Assembly: GCA_963931925.1 (NCBI GenBank)
Contig: OZ007570.1
Span: 52,672,467 to 52,736,466, forward strand
DNA length: 64,000 bases
Reading direction: 5' to 3'
DNA from: Onchidella celtica
Lineage: Eukaryota > Mollusca > Gastropoda > Systellommatophora > Onchidiidae
The notes beneath the pieces were generated by a model that saw nothing but the letters and a program-made list of their open reading frames with translations, ran no database searches and was not told the origin of the DNA. Position numbers and translations under genes: made by a program. Below are positions 12,299 to 24,258 of the stretch, one piece after another (the first letter of the stretch is position 1; every line of letters begins with the position of its first letter).

Positions 12299-13623
12299 TA
12301 GTATATAATAAGTATTCTTCGTCCATTACTCAACTGCCACTGATAAAGACATAAAAAGACAATCATTCAATCATATGAACAAATTCTAGTAACAATCATT
12401 CAACAAATTGTCATCCAGCTCATATACATATATATACTGGCGTGTCAACAATTTTCCCATTTTATGGGGGGAGTATTTCAAAGTTTGGTTGATACAAATT
12501 TCTCAGACAAACACACTGCAAAAACATTTTTGTCGATATGTCATCACTGTTCCCTAAAACCGTTGGAATCAGTTTTGGCTACTATTCAGGAGAAGTAAAC
12601 AACTACTTTATTTTACCACAGCAGTCTAGTGATGACGACTTTTTTGAAAGGTTGCTACTTGATTATTTTTTGGCTTAGGAGTCTAGGACTGAGATCATTC
12701 GATGCAGCTTTGATAGCTGTCGAACCTATAAAAAAATCGTTTTTTAGAATTTTTGAGTTACCACAGTTTTTGGGGACCAGCAACGATGTAATTGGATGAG
12801 ATTACAATGTAAATCTTATCACAAGCAATGCTAGAATACTCATAACTCAAAATTTACCAAAATCATCCATACATCAGTACATGAGATGGAGAACAAAATG
12901 TACAATGAAAAATAAAAATATTTCTTCCTACAAAACGAAAGACAGAACAAAACCCAACATTATTCTAATAACTTTACTGTTTGTAGAAAGGCAATTTAAT
13001 TATACAATTCATGCTGTTAGAAAAGCCTTACACAAAATACATTTCATATATTTATCACTCTGCATATCAAGATTTTGGTTTATACAAGTGTTCACCACAT
13101 AAGTACAAAAATATCAGTTACCTGACACCCCACAATTTCACAGCAAACAAATTCAACCAATATAACTGCAAAATCTATCTCAAACAAGAATAAATAATAT
13201 AAATATTAAATCTGGCTGGTTTCTTGTGAAACAGTCCCATGACATAAACTCAAAATCATTGCATCTACAAAGAAAATACAGGGCATCTTGCACAATGTAA
13301 AGATCAAATGATTTGCTCTGCTGGTTTCACTTGCTTAAATCAATGTGAGGTTATAGCCGGGGAAAAATATAGAAAGATAATCAAAGATTAAATATGGACC
13401 AAACTTTCAACTGACAGTGACAGGGAAAAAGGGCCAACACAGAATTAAGAAATGATCCTGCACAATTTTTACTGCTTCTCTGCCTTATTTCCCCTGTCTA
13501 ACTTCTTAATCAGTATTTCACCTGAAGGGAAATGTACTGCATTTCTTTCTCATTCTGAATGGTTTCACTGAAATAAAAATTACATTAAAAATGCAATGCA
13601 CTTCACTGTAATAACAATAATAT
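12299..13623. other. AT-rich non-coding DNA
   Basis: Apart from one stray satellite half unit near 12312, I see nothing recognisable in this stretch. Confidence 0.4.
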
Positions 13624-15521
13624 TAATAATACACAATAATAATGTAAATGGTGAACAGATCACAGATAAAAATGAACAACTAAATGGGTGGGTAGAGCAT
13701 TACTCTCTGTTGTATTCAACTGAGAAAAATATTCCACCAGATTTTGAGGAACACCTCCAAAAACTGCCAATAATGGCCGAACTTGACGCTGAACCTTCCT
13801 TAGTCGAGCTTTCCAATGCAATCGACCACCTGTCTGCTGGAAAAGCCACAGGAAGTGACAACATTCCTGCAGAGGTATTAAAAGACCTAAAAGGCCCACT
13901 ATTACCACACCTGTATAATCTGTTACTGCAGTGTTGGAAAGAAGGCGTGATACCACATGATATGAGAGACGCCAAAATTGTCACACTTTACAAGAACAAA
14001 GGAGACAAAGGCGACTGCAACAACTATCGAGGCATATCCCTCCTCAGCATTACTGGAAAGGCTTTTGCTCGCGTCATCCTCTGCCGCCTTCAACAACTGG
14101 CGGAAAAAGTCTTACCAGAAACACAATGTGGCTTTCGAAGCAAACGATCAACTATTGACATGATATTTGCATTTCGGCAAATCCAAGAAAAATGTAAAGA
14201 ACAAAACAGGCCGCTTATAACATGCTTTGTGGACCTAACAAAGGCTTTCGACACCGTAAGCCGATCTGGCCTGTATGCAGTCCTTAAATCCATAGGCTGT
14301 CCACCAACATTGCTAAAACTTATTGCATCCTTCCACACTGACATGAGGGCATGTGTCAACTTTGAGGGCTGCACATCCAATTCATTTGCTGTAAACAGCG
14401 GTGTGAAGCAGGGATGTGTTCTTGCTCCTACCTTATTTGGTATATATTTTGCAGCCCTACTCAAGAATGCCTTTGGTCAATGTTCAGGTGGAGTACTTAT
14501 TAACACCAGAGTGGACGGCTCCATTTTTAATGTTGCCAGACTAAAAGCAAAATCTCGTACAGAGCATATTATGTTACAAGAGCTCCTCTTCGCAGATGAT
14601 GCTGCAATCGTGGCCCACGATGAAACCACGCTCCAGGCTCTCATCAATAGCCTTGCCAAAGCCTGTGACAAATTCATGCTAAAGATCAGTGTCTCAAAAA
14701 CTGTAGTTTTGACACAAGGCTTGAGAAACCCCAACCCAATCATGCTGAATGGCTCTCCTCTGGAGCAAGTGGGAAAATTCTGCTACCTAGGCTCAACCAT
14801 CAATGGTAGCACAGACATAACAACTGAAATAAATGCCAGAATAGGAAAGGCGGCCACAGCTTTTGGCAAACTCTCAAAAAGGGTGTGGAACAATAGCAAG
14901 CTGACCATCAAAACAAAGGTACTCGTGTACCAAACTTGCGTCCTAAGCACCCTGCTGTATGGCTCAGAGACATGGACCACCTACTCCAAACATGAAAGAT
15001 CCCTCAACTCCTTCCACCTTCGCTGCCTACGCAAAATTCTCAAGATCAAGTGGCAAGACAGGATCTCAAATATCGAAGTTCTGAGCCGAGCCAACATTCC
15101 ATCAACTCAGGCTCTCCTAGGGAAAAAAAGACTGCGGTGGCTTGGACATCTCCACCGTATGGAAAATGATCGCATCCCCAGACAAATTCTCTACGGGGAA
15201 CTTGCTACTGGCAACCGACCCAGAGGTAGGCCACATCTGCGATTCAAAGACACTTGCAAGGTCACGATGAAAGCATTCAACATCGACCCCAATGAATGGG
15301 AGAACCTTGCAAATGATCGAAGCAGATGGAGACAAAAATTGCGCAGTGGCACGCTCGCAATAGACTTCAGGGCAAAAGAAACATACCTGACAAAACGACA
15401 GAGGCGGAATGAAAACACTCGCCAAAGTGAACCCAAAAGACTGACCTGCAATCACTTCCATCGCACTCTCGGGTCAAACATTGGTAGAATAAGCCACGAG
15501 AGAAGCTGTCAGTCAAAGTGA
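13596..15521 (+). CDS. LINE reverse transcriptase ORF2 (5'-truncated, open)
   Basis: A 641-codon frame. About the first 14 codons are host flank, so the start codon is accidental. RT blocks are all visible: GKATGSDNIPAEVL (about residue 82), NNYRGISLL (about 143), FVDLTKAFDTV (about 211), SGVKQGCVLAP (about 268) and the catalytic FADD (about 332). A C-terminal arm with RLRWLGHLHRM follows. The very end carries a worn zinc-finger-like stretch in which the second Cys of a CxxC pair is Phe and the last His is Cys. A non-LTR RT copies its own RNA at the target site; without the endonuclease this copy is not autonomous. The frame is free of stops, suggesting a fairly recent insertion. It is close to the family of the remnant at 38.7 kb. 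Clade not assigned. Confidence 0.88.
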   Translation: MHFTVITIILIIHNNNVNGEQITDKNEQLNGWVEHYSLLYSTEKNIPPDFEEHLQKLPIMAELDAEPSLVELSNAIDHLSAGKATGSDNIPAEVLKDLKGPLLPHLYNLLLQCWKEGVIPHDMRDAKIVTLYKNKGDKGDCNNYRGISLLSITGKAFARVILCRLQQLAEKVLPETQCGFRSKRSTIDMIFAFRQIQEKCKEQNRPLITCFVDLTKAFDTVSRSGLYAVLKSIGCPPTLLKLIASFHTDMRACVNFEGCTSNSFAVNSGVKQGCVLAPTLFGIYFAALLKNAFGQCSGGVLINTRVDGSIFNVARLKAKSRTEHIMLQELLFADDAAIVAHDETTLQALINSLAKACDKFMLKISVSKTVVLTQGLRNPNPIMLNGSPLEQVGKFCYLGSTINGSTDITTEINARIGKAATAFGKLSKRVWNNSKLTIKTKVLVYQTCVLSTLLYGSETWTTYSKHERSLNSFHLRCLRKILKIKWQDRISNIEVLSRANIPSTQALLGKKRLRWLGHLHRMENDRIPRQILYGELATGNRPRGRPHLRFKDTCKVTMKAFNIDPNEWENLANDRSRWRQKLRSGTLAIDFRAKETYLTKRQRRNENTRQSEPKRLTCNHFHRTLGSNIGRISHERSCQSK

Positions 15522-15572
15522 AAGTGAATATTCTAGCTGCTAAGACCGTCTGTAAAGACGCTAAAGGCCATA
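13636..15572 (+). mobile_element. 5'-truncated LINE with target duplication
   Basis: A 12-bp direct repeat TAATAATACACA flanks the insertion (13624-13635 and 15573-15584). The body starts inside the ORF2 linker before the RT, so the endonuclease and 5' end are missing, as is usual for incomplete reverse transcription. The 3' end has a small hairpin (15547-15560) followed by a short ATAATA tail, with no poly(A). Confidence 0.75.
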
Positions 15573-16783
15573 TAATAATACACACCATTTTATTTAGCTC
15601 TCTGTCGTAACAACCAGGCTCTCTAGCCCTTTACAACATTTATTTCATATCTACACTAAATATTTATCTCTCTCTCTCTCTCTTTCTCTTTTCTCTCTCT
15701 CTCTCACTCACATACGAACACAAATTTACTTCTAAATAAAAAAAGAAAGAAAAAAAAAACGCATTCATGGATATTTAGAATGTAAACAGACGGCTCTTCA
15801 ACTGATGTTTAAAGTAATAAAAGTCATAAAATTTTCAATCTTTCTCACAGATTGAGGCAGGGAATTCCAAATCTTATGCCATTGAACTGAAATGGATTTT
15901 TCTCCCAATATACATTATTCTTTTTTTTTTTTTTACTGGTAGCCAGCACAAGCTCTGCAAGAGAGGCTATGCTTGGTCTCTTATCCATTTTCTAAGGATT
16001 AGCCTTGCTGCATTCTTTTATACTATTTGTAGCATCAAGTGAAAGAACCCATGAAAGGTTAACATCAACATACGATTACATTTTTTTTTTCTCTGAGTAC
16101 AAAATAATATATATGACACAAAAATGACAGATGTTCAAAACTTGATCAGCACTTGATGAACACCTATTGCTCTTAACCCTCTGGTGACCATGTATAAACT
16201 GACTTTTCCAAAACTTCTGAGACTTGCAAAACTGATTTGAAATAGTCAAATAAATGCAAAAAATATACAATGGAGTTCAGATGACTTGAAATCTGATAAT
16301 ACAAATTTCTTATAAATCAAAGTAATTTTAAAGTCTGGTATTTTCCGCCTTGTTGATATCTGTTAAAATTTCTGGATAATTGAAAATGCCAAATTTCTGA
16401 TAATCATCAAGCTTCCTCACTCCCATCACAACTTCAGATTTCTGGATTTACTGCAACGGTACAGTCCTGCTAACAAAAGACGTTTCAATCAAAAGATACC
16501 AAACTTAACCACTTGCAGTCTGCTTCAAGGGATGTAAATATTGTACAGGGCGAACAGGACAACAGTGGTAATTTCCCCTGGTCAAAGGTAATTCAGACTC
16601 TGGTAAAACCAAATCTTTTCCTATTAAATGGACTCTGCTGTCTCAAAAATTGATTCCATGATTTGTTAAACAATGTTTCAAAAAATAGCACTGGGCACTG
16701 GGTGTTGTATTTCCAACATGGAAAAGTGAGCACTAAAGGGTTAATGTGTAATATTACTGTGTTGCCATTTATCCCACAATTGC
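15573..16783. other. Non-coding DNA, probably including PM20D2 3' UTR
   Basis: A (CT)n tract lies at about 15667-15706, with several poly-T and poly-A runs. The minus-strand 3' UTR of PM20D2 should lie just left of 16784, but I see no clear AATAAA for it. Confidence 0.4.
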
Positions 16784-16920
16784 TTAGGCTTCTTGCTTCA
16801 ACTGTTGCTGAAAAGCCTCTTTTATCTTTGGAACCAGTTGTGGATTTGCATATATATCTAATGCTGTCATAGCCAAGGCCTTGGCATGGGCTAGCGTCAG
16901 GTCATGAGATGACTCTGTTT
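16784..16920 (-). CDS. PM20D2: PM20D2 terminal coding exon 8
   Basis: The acceptor is CTTTCAG. It encodes [16 protein letters not shown] and ends with TAA at 16786-16784. It is too short and split to look like a gene by itself, but the split codon from exon 7 (A|AA) restores the frame exactly. Confidence 0.85.
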
Positions 16921-19900
16921 CTGAAAGCAGTCAATGAAACACAAATCAGAAAATATATTAATTATTCATTCTCTTTCTCCATCGATTACAGAACTTGGCA
17001 GTTTGTCCCAAAGTAGTTATATGTATTAACTGTGTACAATTCAACACTGTAAGTTCTATTGACATATATTTTGAGAGATTTAAGGCTTAAACAAACTAAG
17101 TTTCCACCAAGGTGAAATGGCAGAGGGCTCCTTATTAATTTGCAAAAAAGCCTCATCAATGCTGTATAAACTAAGCCCACCATGAGACTGAAAATAGTGA
17201 CAAATTTGTCAAATTTACTAGGCCTATGTCCTGAGGCCAAGAAATGCATTGTTGTGCTGAAAGTTCCCTTGTCACAATACGATACCTGAAATCTACATCA
17301 CCACATCCACAATCCAACTCTGAGAACCACTGACTTAGAACACCCAAAAATACTTACTGACAATATCTCTGAATTCTGTAGTGTGTGCGCTGACCGTGGT
17401 ATTGATGCTGTATTTAGGATGGATACTGGGCACAACCCGTGACACATTGCCCATATCTGTAGAGCCACCTTGCTTCAGTAGCTTGGTAGGATCATGCTCA
17501 AATTCAATCCCCAAAGTCTCCCCATTGTTCACATAGTGAGACGCCAGTATGTCATTGGACATTAATGAGTCATAGGACTTAGGGTCAAATTTGTACGAAA
17601 CCTGAAACATACAGATAAAGCAAAAACATATCATTTGCAGAATACGACACTCGGGCCATTTATACTAAAACTTACAAACCCCATAATGGCACAATGAGCT
17701 GGAAACAGGAATAGGAAATGTAAAATCAAGAATATTTGTTCTCAAATGTCTAATAGAACAGTAACTCCAACATGAAGGTCCGAGACATCAAAAACCCTAC
17801 CTTCTTTCCAAACTGCCATGGACATTTCACATTATATTCAGTTCCATCAACATCTGCCAACCTCATACACCTTTGCAGATGATATATGAATATAAAATGA
17901 CTGTGGTTCAGTAAAACAGGATTCCTTGGCGCTGTTACTTGATTTGATAGTCCTGTTTGTCTGAGCACAATACTATTTGGCATCAAGTTACAGTAAAAAA
18001 AAATCAGAGACTTCACAGGGGAAACATGGATGTGGCATGTGAAATACTACTGTATTTGCAACTGTTAACTCACTGTACAACCAGTGGCAGCTGCTGCTCC
18101 TTCAAAACAACCACTGAGTCTCTTCTGAATTTCCCTAATATCACTGGATGATGGAGCTCTGGCATAATAATGTAGTTCTGCTGTCTCTGGAATTATGTTA
18201 GGCTTATCGCCACCATTTGTTATCACACCTGCCAAACATAGAGAAAAAATGACATTCTATAATATGTAAATACTGAGAAAGTCTCTGACAAACGTAACAC
18301 TACAAAAATGCTTAATTTACAATATCTAGTAAGGTGGAAATTTGTAGAAATGAGGCAACTGGCCAGTTTTGGCAGCATGAAATTTTCAGAGATAATGTAC
18401 CTAAGATATAATTGTTGCACTGATAAAGAAAGACAAAAGTAAATAAAAGTATTATTGAAGTGGCTGGCCCAAAGGGGATGGCGCTGGGAAAAATGGCTGG
18501 GCGTCAACGAGTTAAAATGCTTAAATTTCTTTCAAATCTGATTACTAATTAATAGGCTTTATTTGAATGTCAGAACAGCCCTAGAAACAGAAGAGCCCAT
18601 GGTGTTCAATCATTAGTCCATCCTTAACCTTCGCCTTACGTTGCTAAAAACTGTGCATGGCATACGTCAATCAACACCACACTCCTTAAGAACAACATAT
18701 TAGGATACCCTCATTCAAAGTATGGTATCTGTCAGACTCCAGAACATAGGGGTAGGGATATAACACTAAAATCCTCTTTAGAGATGTGGTGTATACTGAG
18801 ATCCTAGGGACCTACAACTACAAAAACATCCTAAAATAAAATCCTCTTTGAAAGTATGGTCTTTATGAGACTTCAGGACATACTGCTGGGAATAGTAAAC
18901 ACGCATGGGCACTGGTGAGCATGCATATGAATATTTTAAGATTTTTAAATTATGGGAAGATGGGAATGACGTCTTTGGGAAATACCTGGAATTTCAAGAA
19001 AAAGTTCCCAGAAATAAGATAATTACAAATTTCTTTAATAACATCTGGGTCCATTAGAAACACAACATTCGGTGAAGATTGAAAAATATTTCCAATTCCA
19101 GAAATATTAAATAAAACTGGTTTACCAAAGATCAACACAGAGCCATAAATAACCATTGTTATTGACGTAAACCGCATTTATTTCCGCAAGTTACATGTTC
19201 ATACATAAGCTGAGTAGGTTCCTGTTCATGTAAAACAATCAATATGTTAAGTTCAAGAAAAGCAGTTTTGAAATTACTCAAGATTATATGGATGACATCA
19301 TCTAGGTAAGACAACTGAAGATTTACCATGTACTCTCCACGTTGGCTTGAACTGCTGTCTCATACAGGAGATATTCTGATAGCACAAGACAGCGGCATCA
19401 AGTGCATTCACACCATCCCATGGAAAACTGGAGGCATGAGATGATTTGCCCTGAAATTTCACTTTAACCCTGAAAATAGGAAAAATAATTTAAACAAATA
19501 ATTTTATCTTGAACAGAAAATGTAGAACTTTCACCCACCTGTCTAAAATATTAGTTCCATTATGATTTGCAGTCTGATTGCCATTAACTGTGACTTGCCC
19601 ACTAGGTTTGCAACAAAATGGTATAAACTTGCAAATAAACTCAATACAAACAAATTTACCTTCAAGCCATCTCCTGTTTCATTCTCATATACAGCACTTT
19701 CTCTCACTGCCTACCCCATCTTGTCATATTATCATTGCTTAACCCATCTCAGCACATACTTAATGCATGCTGATTGGTCATGTGTTTCAGTATGCCCCAC
19801 CCACCCCCTTTTCTTTTATACCCCATCAAGAGAAACAACAGTGAAAATAGAACTTTTCCTGATCCACTCTATTAAATAGTTTTACTGCAAAAAAATGACG

Positions 19901-21641
19901 ATAATACAAAATATTTTAAGCGATCCCCAAAATTTCATAATAAATGTTTTCGAGGGTGCAGTGTTGCTCACTCCTGTGCATGTTATGGGTGTAACCTCAA
20001 AATATAAACTTATTTCTCACGAGAAATGTATTTCTTCCTCACTTATATCTAGTTCATACAACATTTAGATATTTAGGTATGCAATGAGGGCTAGTAAATA
20101 TCTACAGCTACTGTCTTCATACACTTAAATAAAGTGCGTTAGACTTACGGACTCATAGCTACATAGACAGGCTTGGGTAGATTGAACTGGGAAGGATGAG
20201 CCATCATTGCCAAGTCCATGTCTTTATAGGCACCAGCATTAATCAAATCTATCTTTCCACCTTCACCTTCCTCGGCAGGGCATCCTAGAACAGTCAACTG
20301 TAAATAAAAATTGAAGTGTAGAAAAGGTTCCTCGACAAATAGTTATATCTTTGACAGAAAATGTGTAACTTCCATGCATTTGTCTTTTTTTTTATACATG
20401 TATAAGTTCCGTTATGATTAGCAAGTGCTAAGTAAGATATTGGATATGCTTTTGACAAGCAGATTATCCTATTACCATAACATCACTACATGTATAATCA
20501 TCTGATCTTACCTTCCCATTTATTCCGCCTCTCACAAATGCTTCTTTAATTCCCAGAGCCACAGCAACACCCAAGATTGCTATCAGATTGTGTCCACAAG
20601 CATGACCAATACCAGGCAAAGCATCATACTCACACATCACACCTGGGCAGGAAATTTCCACAGTCACTGAACTAGTGAATATTGCTAAAAAATGATGCTA
20701 ATCTCTGTGATATCAGTGACAAAGTGGTGATGTGTGTGGAGCAAACCTTGTTCTCTTAGGCCTAGAACTTACCATAGACCTTTATTATCATATGACTAAT
20801 ATGAGTTCAACAGCTGTTAGTAACATCAGTGTCACAACCAGTTAAACAGTATGTGCTTTATATTTCAGTACATCTTCCAAAAAAAAGCACATTTACTCAT
20901 GTAAGTATTGCATTCCCGTTTAGGAAGATATCATTCTTAATGACAATCCATTACATTTTGTGTCAAGAAAGATGTGAGCAAGCTGAGTATTTCTAATTGT
21001 ACTTTATTTTGCTGGAATATCAATTACAGATGACTGAGACTTTGCATGAGATAATCTAAGGTTACCTATATCAGGTGCATCTGTACTTGTATGATCACTT
21101 GACAGTGTTGCTCTGAAAGCAGTTTCAAGCTTGTAGCTTCTTTCCACCTGAAGGTAAAAAAAAAAAAAAATGTCAGGTATACAAATGACATGAGCTGTTC
21201 TACAGTTCGGTTGTCTTGGACAACATGAGAGTGCTATAGAAAGCTTAAAATACTGGTTATTACTGTGGATGCCAAAACCCATTATTATTTTGTTCAAACC
21301 TGCTATGACCTGACATGAGGAATCAATCAAAAGGAGCCTTTATCATATAGCAATAAAATGCATAAAAATGCTCAAACGGTCTGTGACACTCAATCACTGC
21401 TCCATATCTCATACCAAACAAGCTGAAGTCTCAGAAGAAAATAAAAACAATTAGATTCCAAGTAATCACTTACCTTGAAGCCTCTACTTTCCAGGAAATC
21501 AGTGAGAACTTTATGTGCGTGCCGTTCCTGAAAACAGAGCTCAGGGTGATCCCAAATGTCTAAGCTGATCTTCCTCAACTCAGCACTTTCTCTGTCAATA
21601 GCTGAGGCCGCAAGCACTTTAACATCATTCATTGTGCTGAA
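16784..21641 (-). CDS. PM20D2: PM20D2-type peptidase M20 (beta-alanyl-dipeptide hydrolase), 8 coding exons
   Basis: Joined minus-strand coding exons are 21632-21474, 21147-21066, 20642-20512, 20297-20149, 19469-19327, 18228-18074, 17601-17358 and 16920-16784. They total 1200 nt, or 399 aa plus TAA; human PM20D2 is about 436 aa. All junctions are GT-AG and phases agree. Visible M20 features, in order: the N-terminal [12 protein letters not shown] segment, the [15 protein letters not shown] metal and active-site segment (Cys-x-His), the PAEEGEGG acidic pair, [17 protein letters not shown] of the lid domain, and a late SIHPKY histidine. Known for the family: a cytosolic zinc-type M20 enzyme that hydrolyses beta-alanyl-lysine and related dipeptides, acting as a clean-up step for carnosine synthesis. 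An acceptor (TTTTAGCAG) lies 10 nt before the ATG, so at least one non-coding 5' exon lies further right and was not found. The enzyme function is inferred from family membership. Confidence 0.9.
17358..17601 (-). CDS. PM20D2: PM20D2 coding exon 7
   Basis: It encodes [13 protein letters not shown] through GSTDMGNVS and SIHPKYSI, including the last His ligand. The acceptor is TTTCAG and the donor GTAAGT. The exon ends in phase 1. Confidence 0.9.
18074..18228 (-). CDS. PM20D2: PM20D2 coding exon 6
   Basis: It encodes the [14 protein letters not shown] segment and [10 protein letters not shown]. The acceptor is TTTGGCAG and the donor GTGAGT. It ends on a codon boundary. Confidence 0.9.
19327..19469 (-). 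CDS. PM20D2: PM20D2 coding exon 5 (lid domain)
   Basis: It encodes [18 protein letters not shown], the start of the M20 dimerisation/lid domain. The acceptor is TTTTCAG and the donor GTAAAT. It ends in phase 1. Confidence 0.9.
20149..20297 (-). CDS. PM20D2: PM20D2 coding exon 4
   Basis: It encodes [15 protein letters not shown] and MMAHPSQF, which hold the catalytic Glu pair and a His ligand. The acceptor is ATTTACAG and the donor GTAAGT. It ends in phase 2. Confidence 0.9.
20512..20642 (-). CDS. PM20D2: PM20D2 coding exon 3 (metal-binding core)
   Basis: It carries [18 protein letters not shown], the diagnostic M20 metal and active-site block. The acceptor is CCCAG and the donor GTAAGA. It ends on a codon boundary. 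Confidence 0.92.
21066..21147 (-). CDS. PM20D2: PM20D2 coding exon 2
   Basis: It follows a CTTCAG acceptor and ends with one base of a split Gly codon before GTAACC. It encodes the [13 protein letters not shown] segment typical of the family, followed by a short polar linker. Confidence 0.85.
21474..21641 (-). CDS. PM20D2: PM20D2 coding exon 1
   Basis: The ATG is at 21632 and is preceded by a splice acceptor whose AG ends at 21642, so 21633-21641 is 5' UTR. It encodes 53 residues including the conserved [10 protein letters not shown] segment and ends AAG before a GTAAGT donor (phase 0). Confidence 0.88.
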
Positions 21642-24146
21642 CTGCTAAAAGATATTTCCATTACAGATTAAAACAAACTGACATGCTTAGATGACACTCT
21701 TTTGACTGTACCAATGCCACGATACTACAATGTAAATTATGTATACTATGTACATACTTGAAACAGGCAAATTTTTTAGGTGTGAAAATCTCATTTAATA
21801 AAAATCCCCTAGCTTCAAAAGTCAACTTTTCTCATGCATAAAGGACAAAAAGCAGCAAAAAAGAGTGGCAAACTTACCAATGCATTGGACCAATGTCAAT
21901 TGAAATGCCAACAATAAGTTAATACATGTATTTCATAATGACTTAAATGACTACCAAAGCATAAATCCAAAGAATTAATTTTAATTGCCAGCTACACTTG
22001 CTATCATGAAAAAAACAAAAGGCTAGAATAAGGGCCTGACTTGTCTGCAGAGATGCAGCTGCTGCAAATTCACTGCCTGAATCATCCTACCATATTTCTT
22101 TAAAATGAACTAAGATAATAAGATAACATCTGTGCCATTTCTTCCTTTCAATCTACCTCTGAAAGAATTTCATGTATTCAAGGACTTCTGCATGGAACAA
22201 ATATTTTCTCTGCATTTAGTCTACAAATCCCTGGTTTGCTTTTTTTTTTCCTCAACAACAAAAATCATTGGACTGAAGCTACATAGTACATAAATTTATA
22301 AGCTGGCCTAATACTCACATATCAAACCATATTTAAAATCAGCTTTTGTTCTGAAGATTAAGATTTTTCATTGGAACTGTGATCTCTAAATGACTACTAT
22401 AAATAATCATAATCTTAATCCTAAGCTGGATTCACATTTGCTGGGGCTAATCCTTACTTTTTAAAAATAGTAATAGCTGTCTTTACATGATACAGTCCTT
22501 TGTGTCAATGTTGATCACGCCCCATACATGGACATTTGGAAAGAGAAAAAGAAAGAATTTTTTCCCCTTGATATCTCATTAGAAACAGTAATTTACTTTT
22601 AAATAAGGAAGTGAGTGGTAAAAAATCAATTGAGGTTTACAGTGGAGTACCTATTTTAACATACCTCATTCATTTTAATTACATTGTATAAATACATACA
22701 ACATATATAACTTATTACAGGCAATGTAATGTCTAATCAGTGTACACTTATGAAGTGCTATGATGACATCAGTCATTGGCAGAAGACTTGAAATTATATA
22801 TATATATATATAATATATATAATATATATCTGATTGTGAATAATTTAACCTGGAAGGAGTACCATAAGACTAAGAGCTACACAATTTTAATCGTGTGCAT
22901 ATTTCATGTTCTGAGTGTTAATCACTGAGCCCCGCATTTCCTATGAAACAGCCATCTAAAGGACTAGCTCACCAGGGGGACTACCTCTCTGCAACACCCC
23001 GTTCACGGATGTTCAGAAAGTCACATCTTTGTAGTGTCCCTACCTCAAATGGCACTCTTCCCACTCTGTCCCTAAGATATCATATCCTTATCATGACAAT
23101 CCTGCATTCTCCCACATCCACTGTGCTCACAGTGAAACTACGGGTGGTCAAGCCAACCAGTGCGGGAGGGAAGCTGTGATTTCACAGTTCAGGTCACCTT
23201 TCTCATTGAAACGTAAAACTGTTTTATTACTCTCTTTGTCTCTTCTATTTAGCAAGCATTGTGACAAGAATATTTAACCAGGGAACCACTGGTCTGAATA
23301 ACAAAGAGTAAGCTTTCAAAGACCCTCCCCACACTATTAATTAAAAGGTGAAGCATCGACATCTGAACTGTTGCTCAAGAAATTTGCAATATTATCTAAC
23401 TTTCTCAAAAACTGACCATCATCTCTAGAGTTGTCTGTGAGGCACCAATCAGAAACAAGCTCTGAAATTATTTTTGCCCCAAATACACACAGTGGCTCAT
23501 TAGTATGTGCCAATCTGGATAAAACCATGTTTAGGGTTTGAGTTTGGGGGGTGTGGCTCGTTATCAATATCATTACCTGACAACTGCTTCCAATTTGTCG
23601 AAATCTTTCTGATAAGGTGAAACTTTGAAAGATGTGCTTCAGTTTCCCGGTGATAAGTCTTATATGCATTTCTCCGAGATCACCACGTTACGCGTGGACA
23701 TGCATAATCAATTACCCGTGTCAACTCGACAACTGTGTGTTGTTTTTTTATTGTGACTGTGTAGTGATGATAAAGTGTGACCTACAAACAAGTCGCGTAA
23801 TCTACCGTCAAAAGTTTGGCAAAACTGAGAATCCAAATATAATTTGTTAACAAAAAAAAGAATTCTTAGTTTGGTGAAAACACATGAAAACCAGGAGCAG
23901 CTCTATGGGAAGATGGTCAAATTCATTGATGTACCATAGTTATTATTGTACAACACAGTTGTGATGGCAGTTCAAAGCAGTCAAACAAAAAAATGGATAT
24001 CTTCATAATCTTGTAGGCAGAAGAGTCTTAACACCGGAAGTTGAAAGCGTCCCTGGTGTCAAGGAAGCACTACGGTCTGAGCATACAGCTTGATTTGCAT
24101 TGTTTTCCCCGTCCAGCTGCAACGGAGTGATTATTTAACGACAGCA
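21642..24146. other. Head-to-head intergenic interval between PM20D2 and OSCP1
   Basis: These 2.5 kb separate the two divergent start codons. They must contain the missing 5' exon or exons of PM20D2 (an acceptor is present just before its ATG) and the OSCP1 promoter. The part before about 23.3 kb is AT-rich, with a (TA)n run near 22797-22830. I could not fix a transcription start for either gene. Confidence 0.5.
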
Positions 24147-24258
24147 ATGTCTCTTAAAACATTACCCCTGTTATTTATAAATCTTGGTGGTGAAATGATG
24201 TACATCCTTGATCAAAGATTACGGGCTCAAAGTATTCCGCAGGAGAAAGCTAAGAAAG
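24147..24258 (+). CDS. OSCP1: OSCP1 coding exon 1
   Basis: The ATG at 24147 gives MSLKTLPLLF, the conserved N-terminus. The exon ends AAG AAA G, followed by GCATGT. Only this junction joins the G to the TA of exon 2 to give Val, as homologues predict (KK-V-LNDIV), so the donor appears to be GC. Confidence 0.88.

Noticed and set aside
14090-15461. Minus-strand frames opposite the LINE RT
   Set aside because: They are shadows of the plus-strand RT reading frame.
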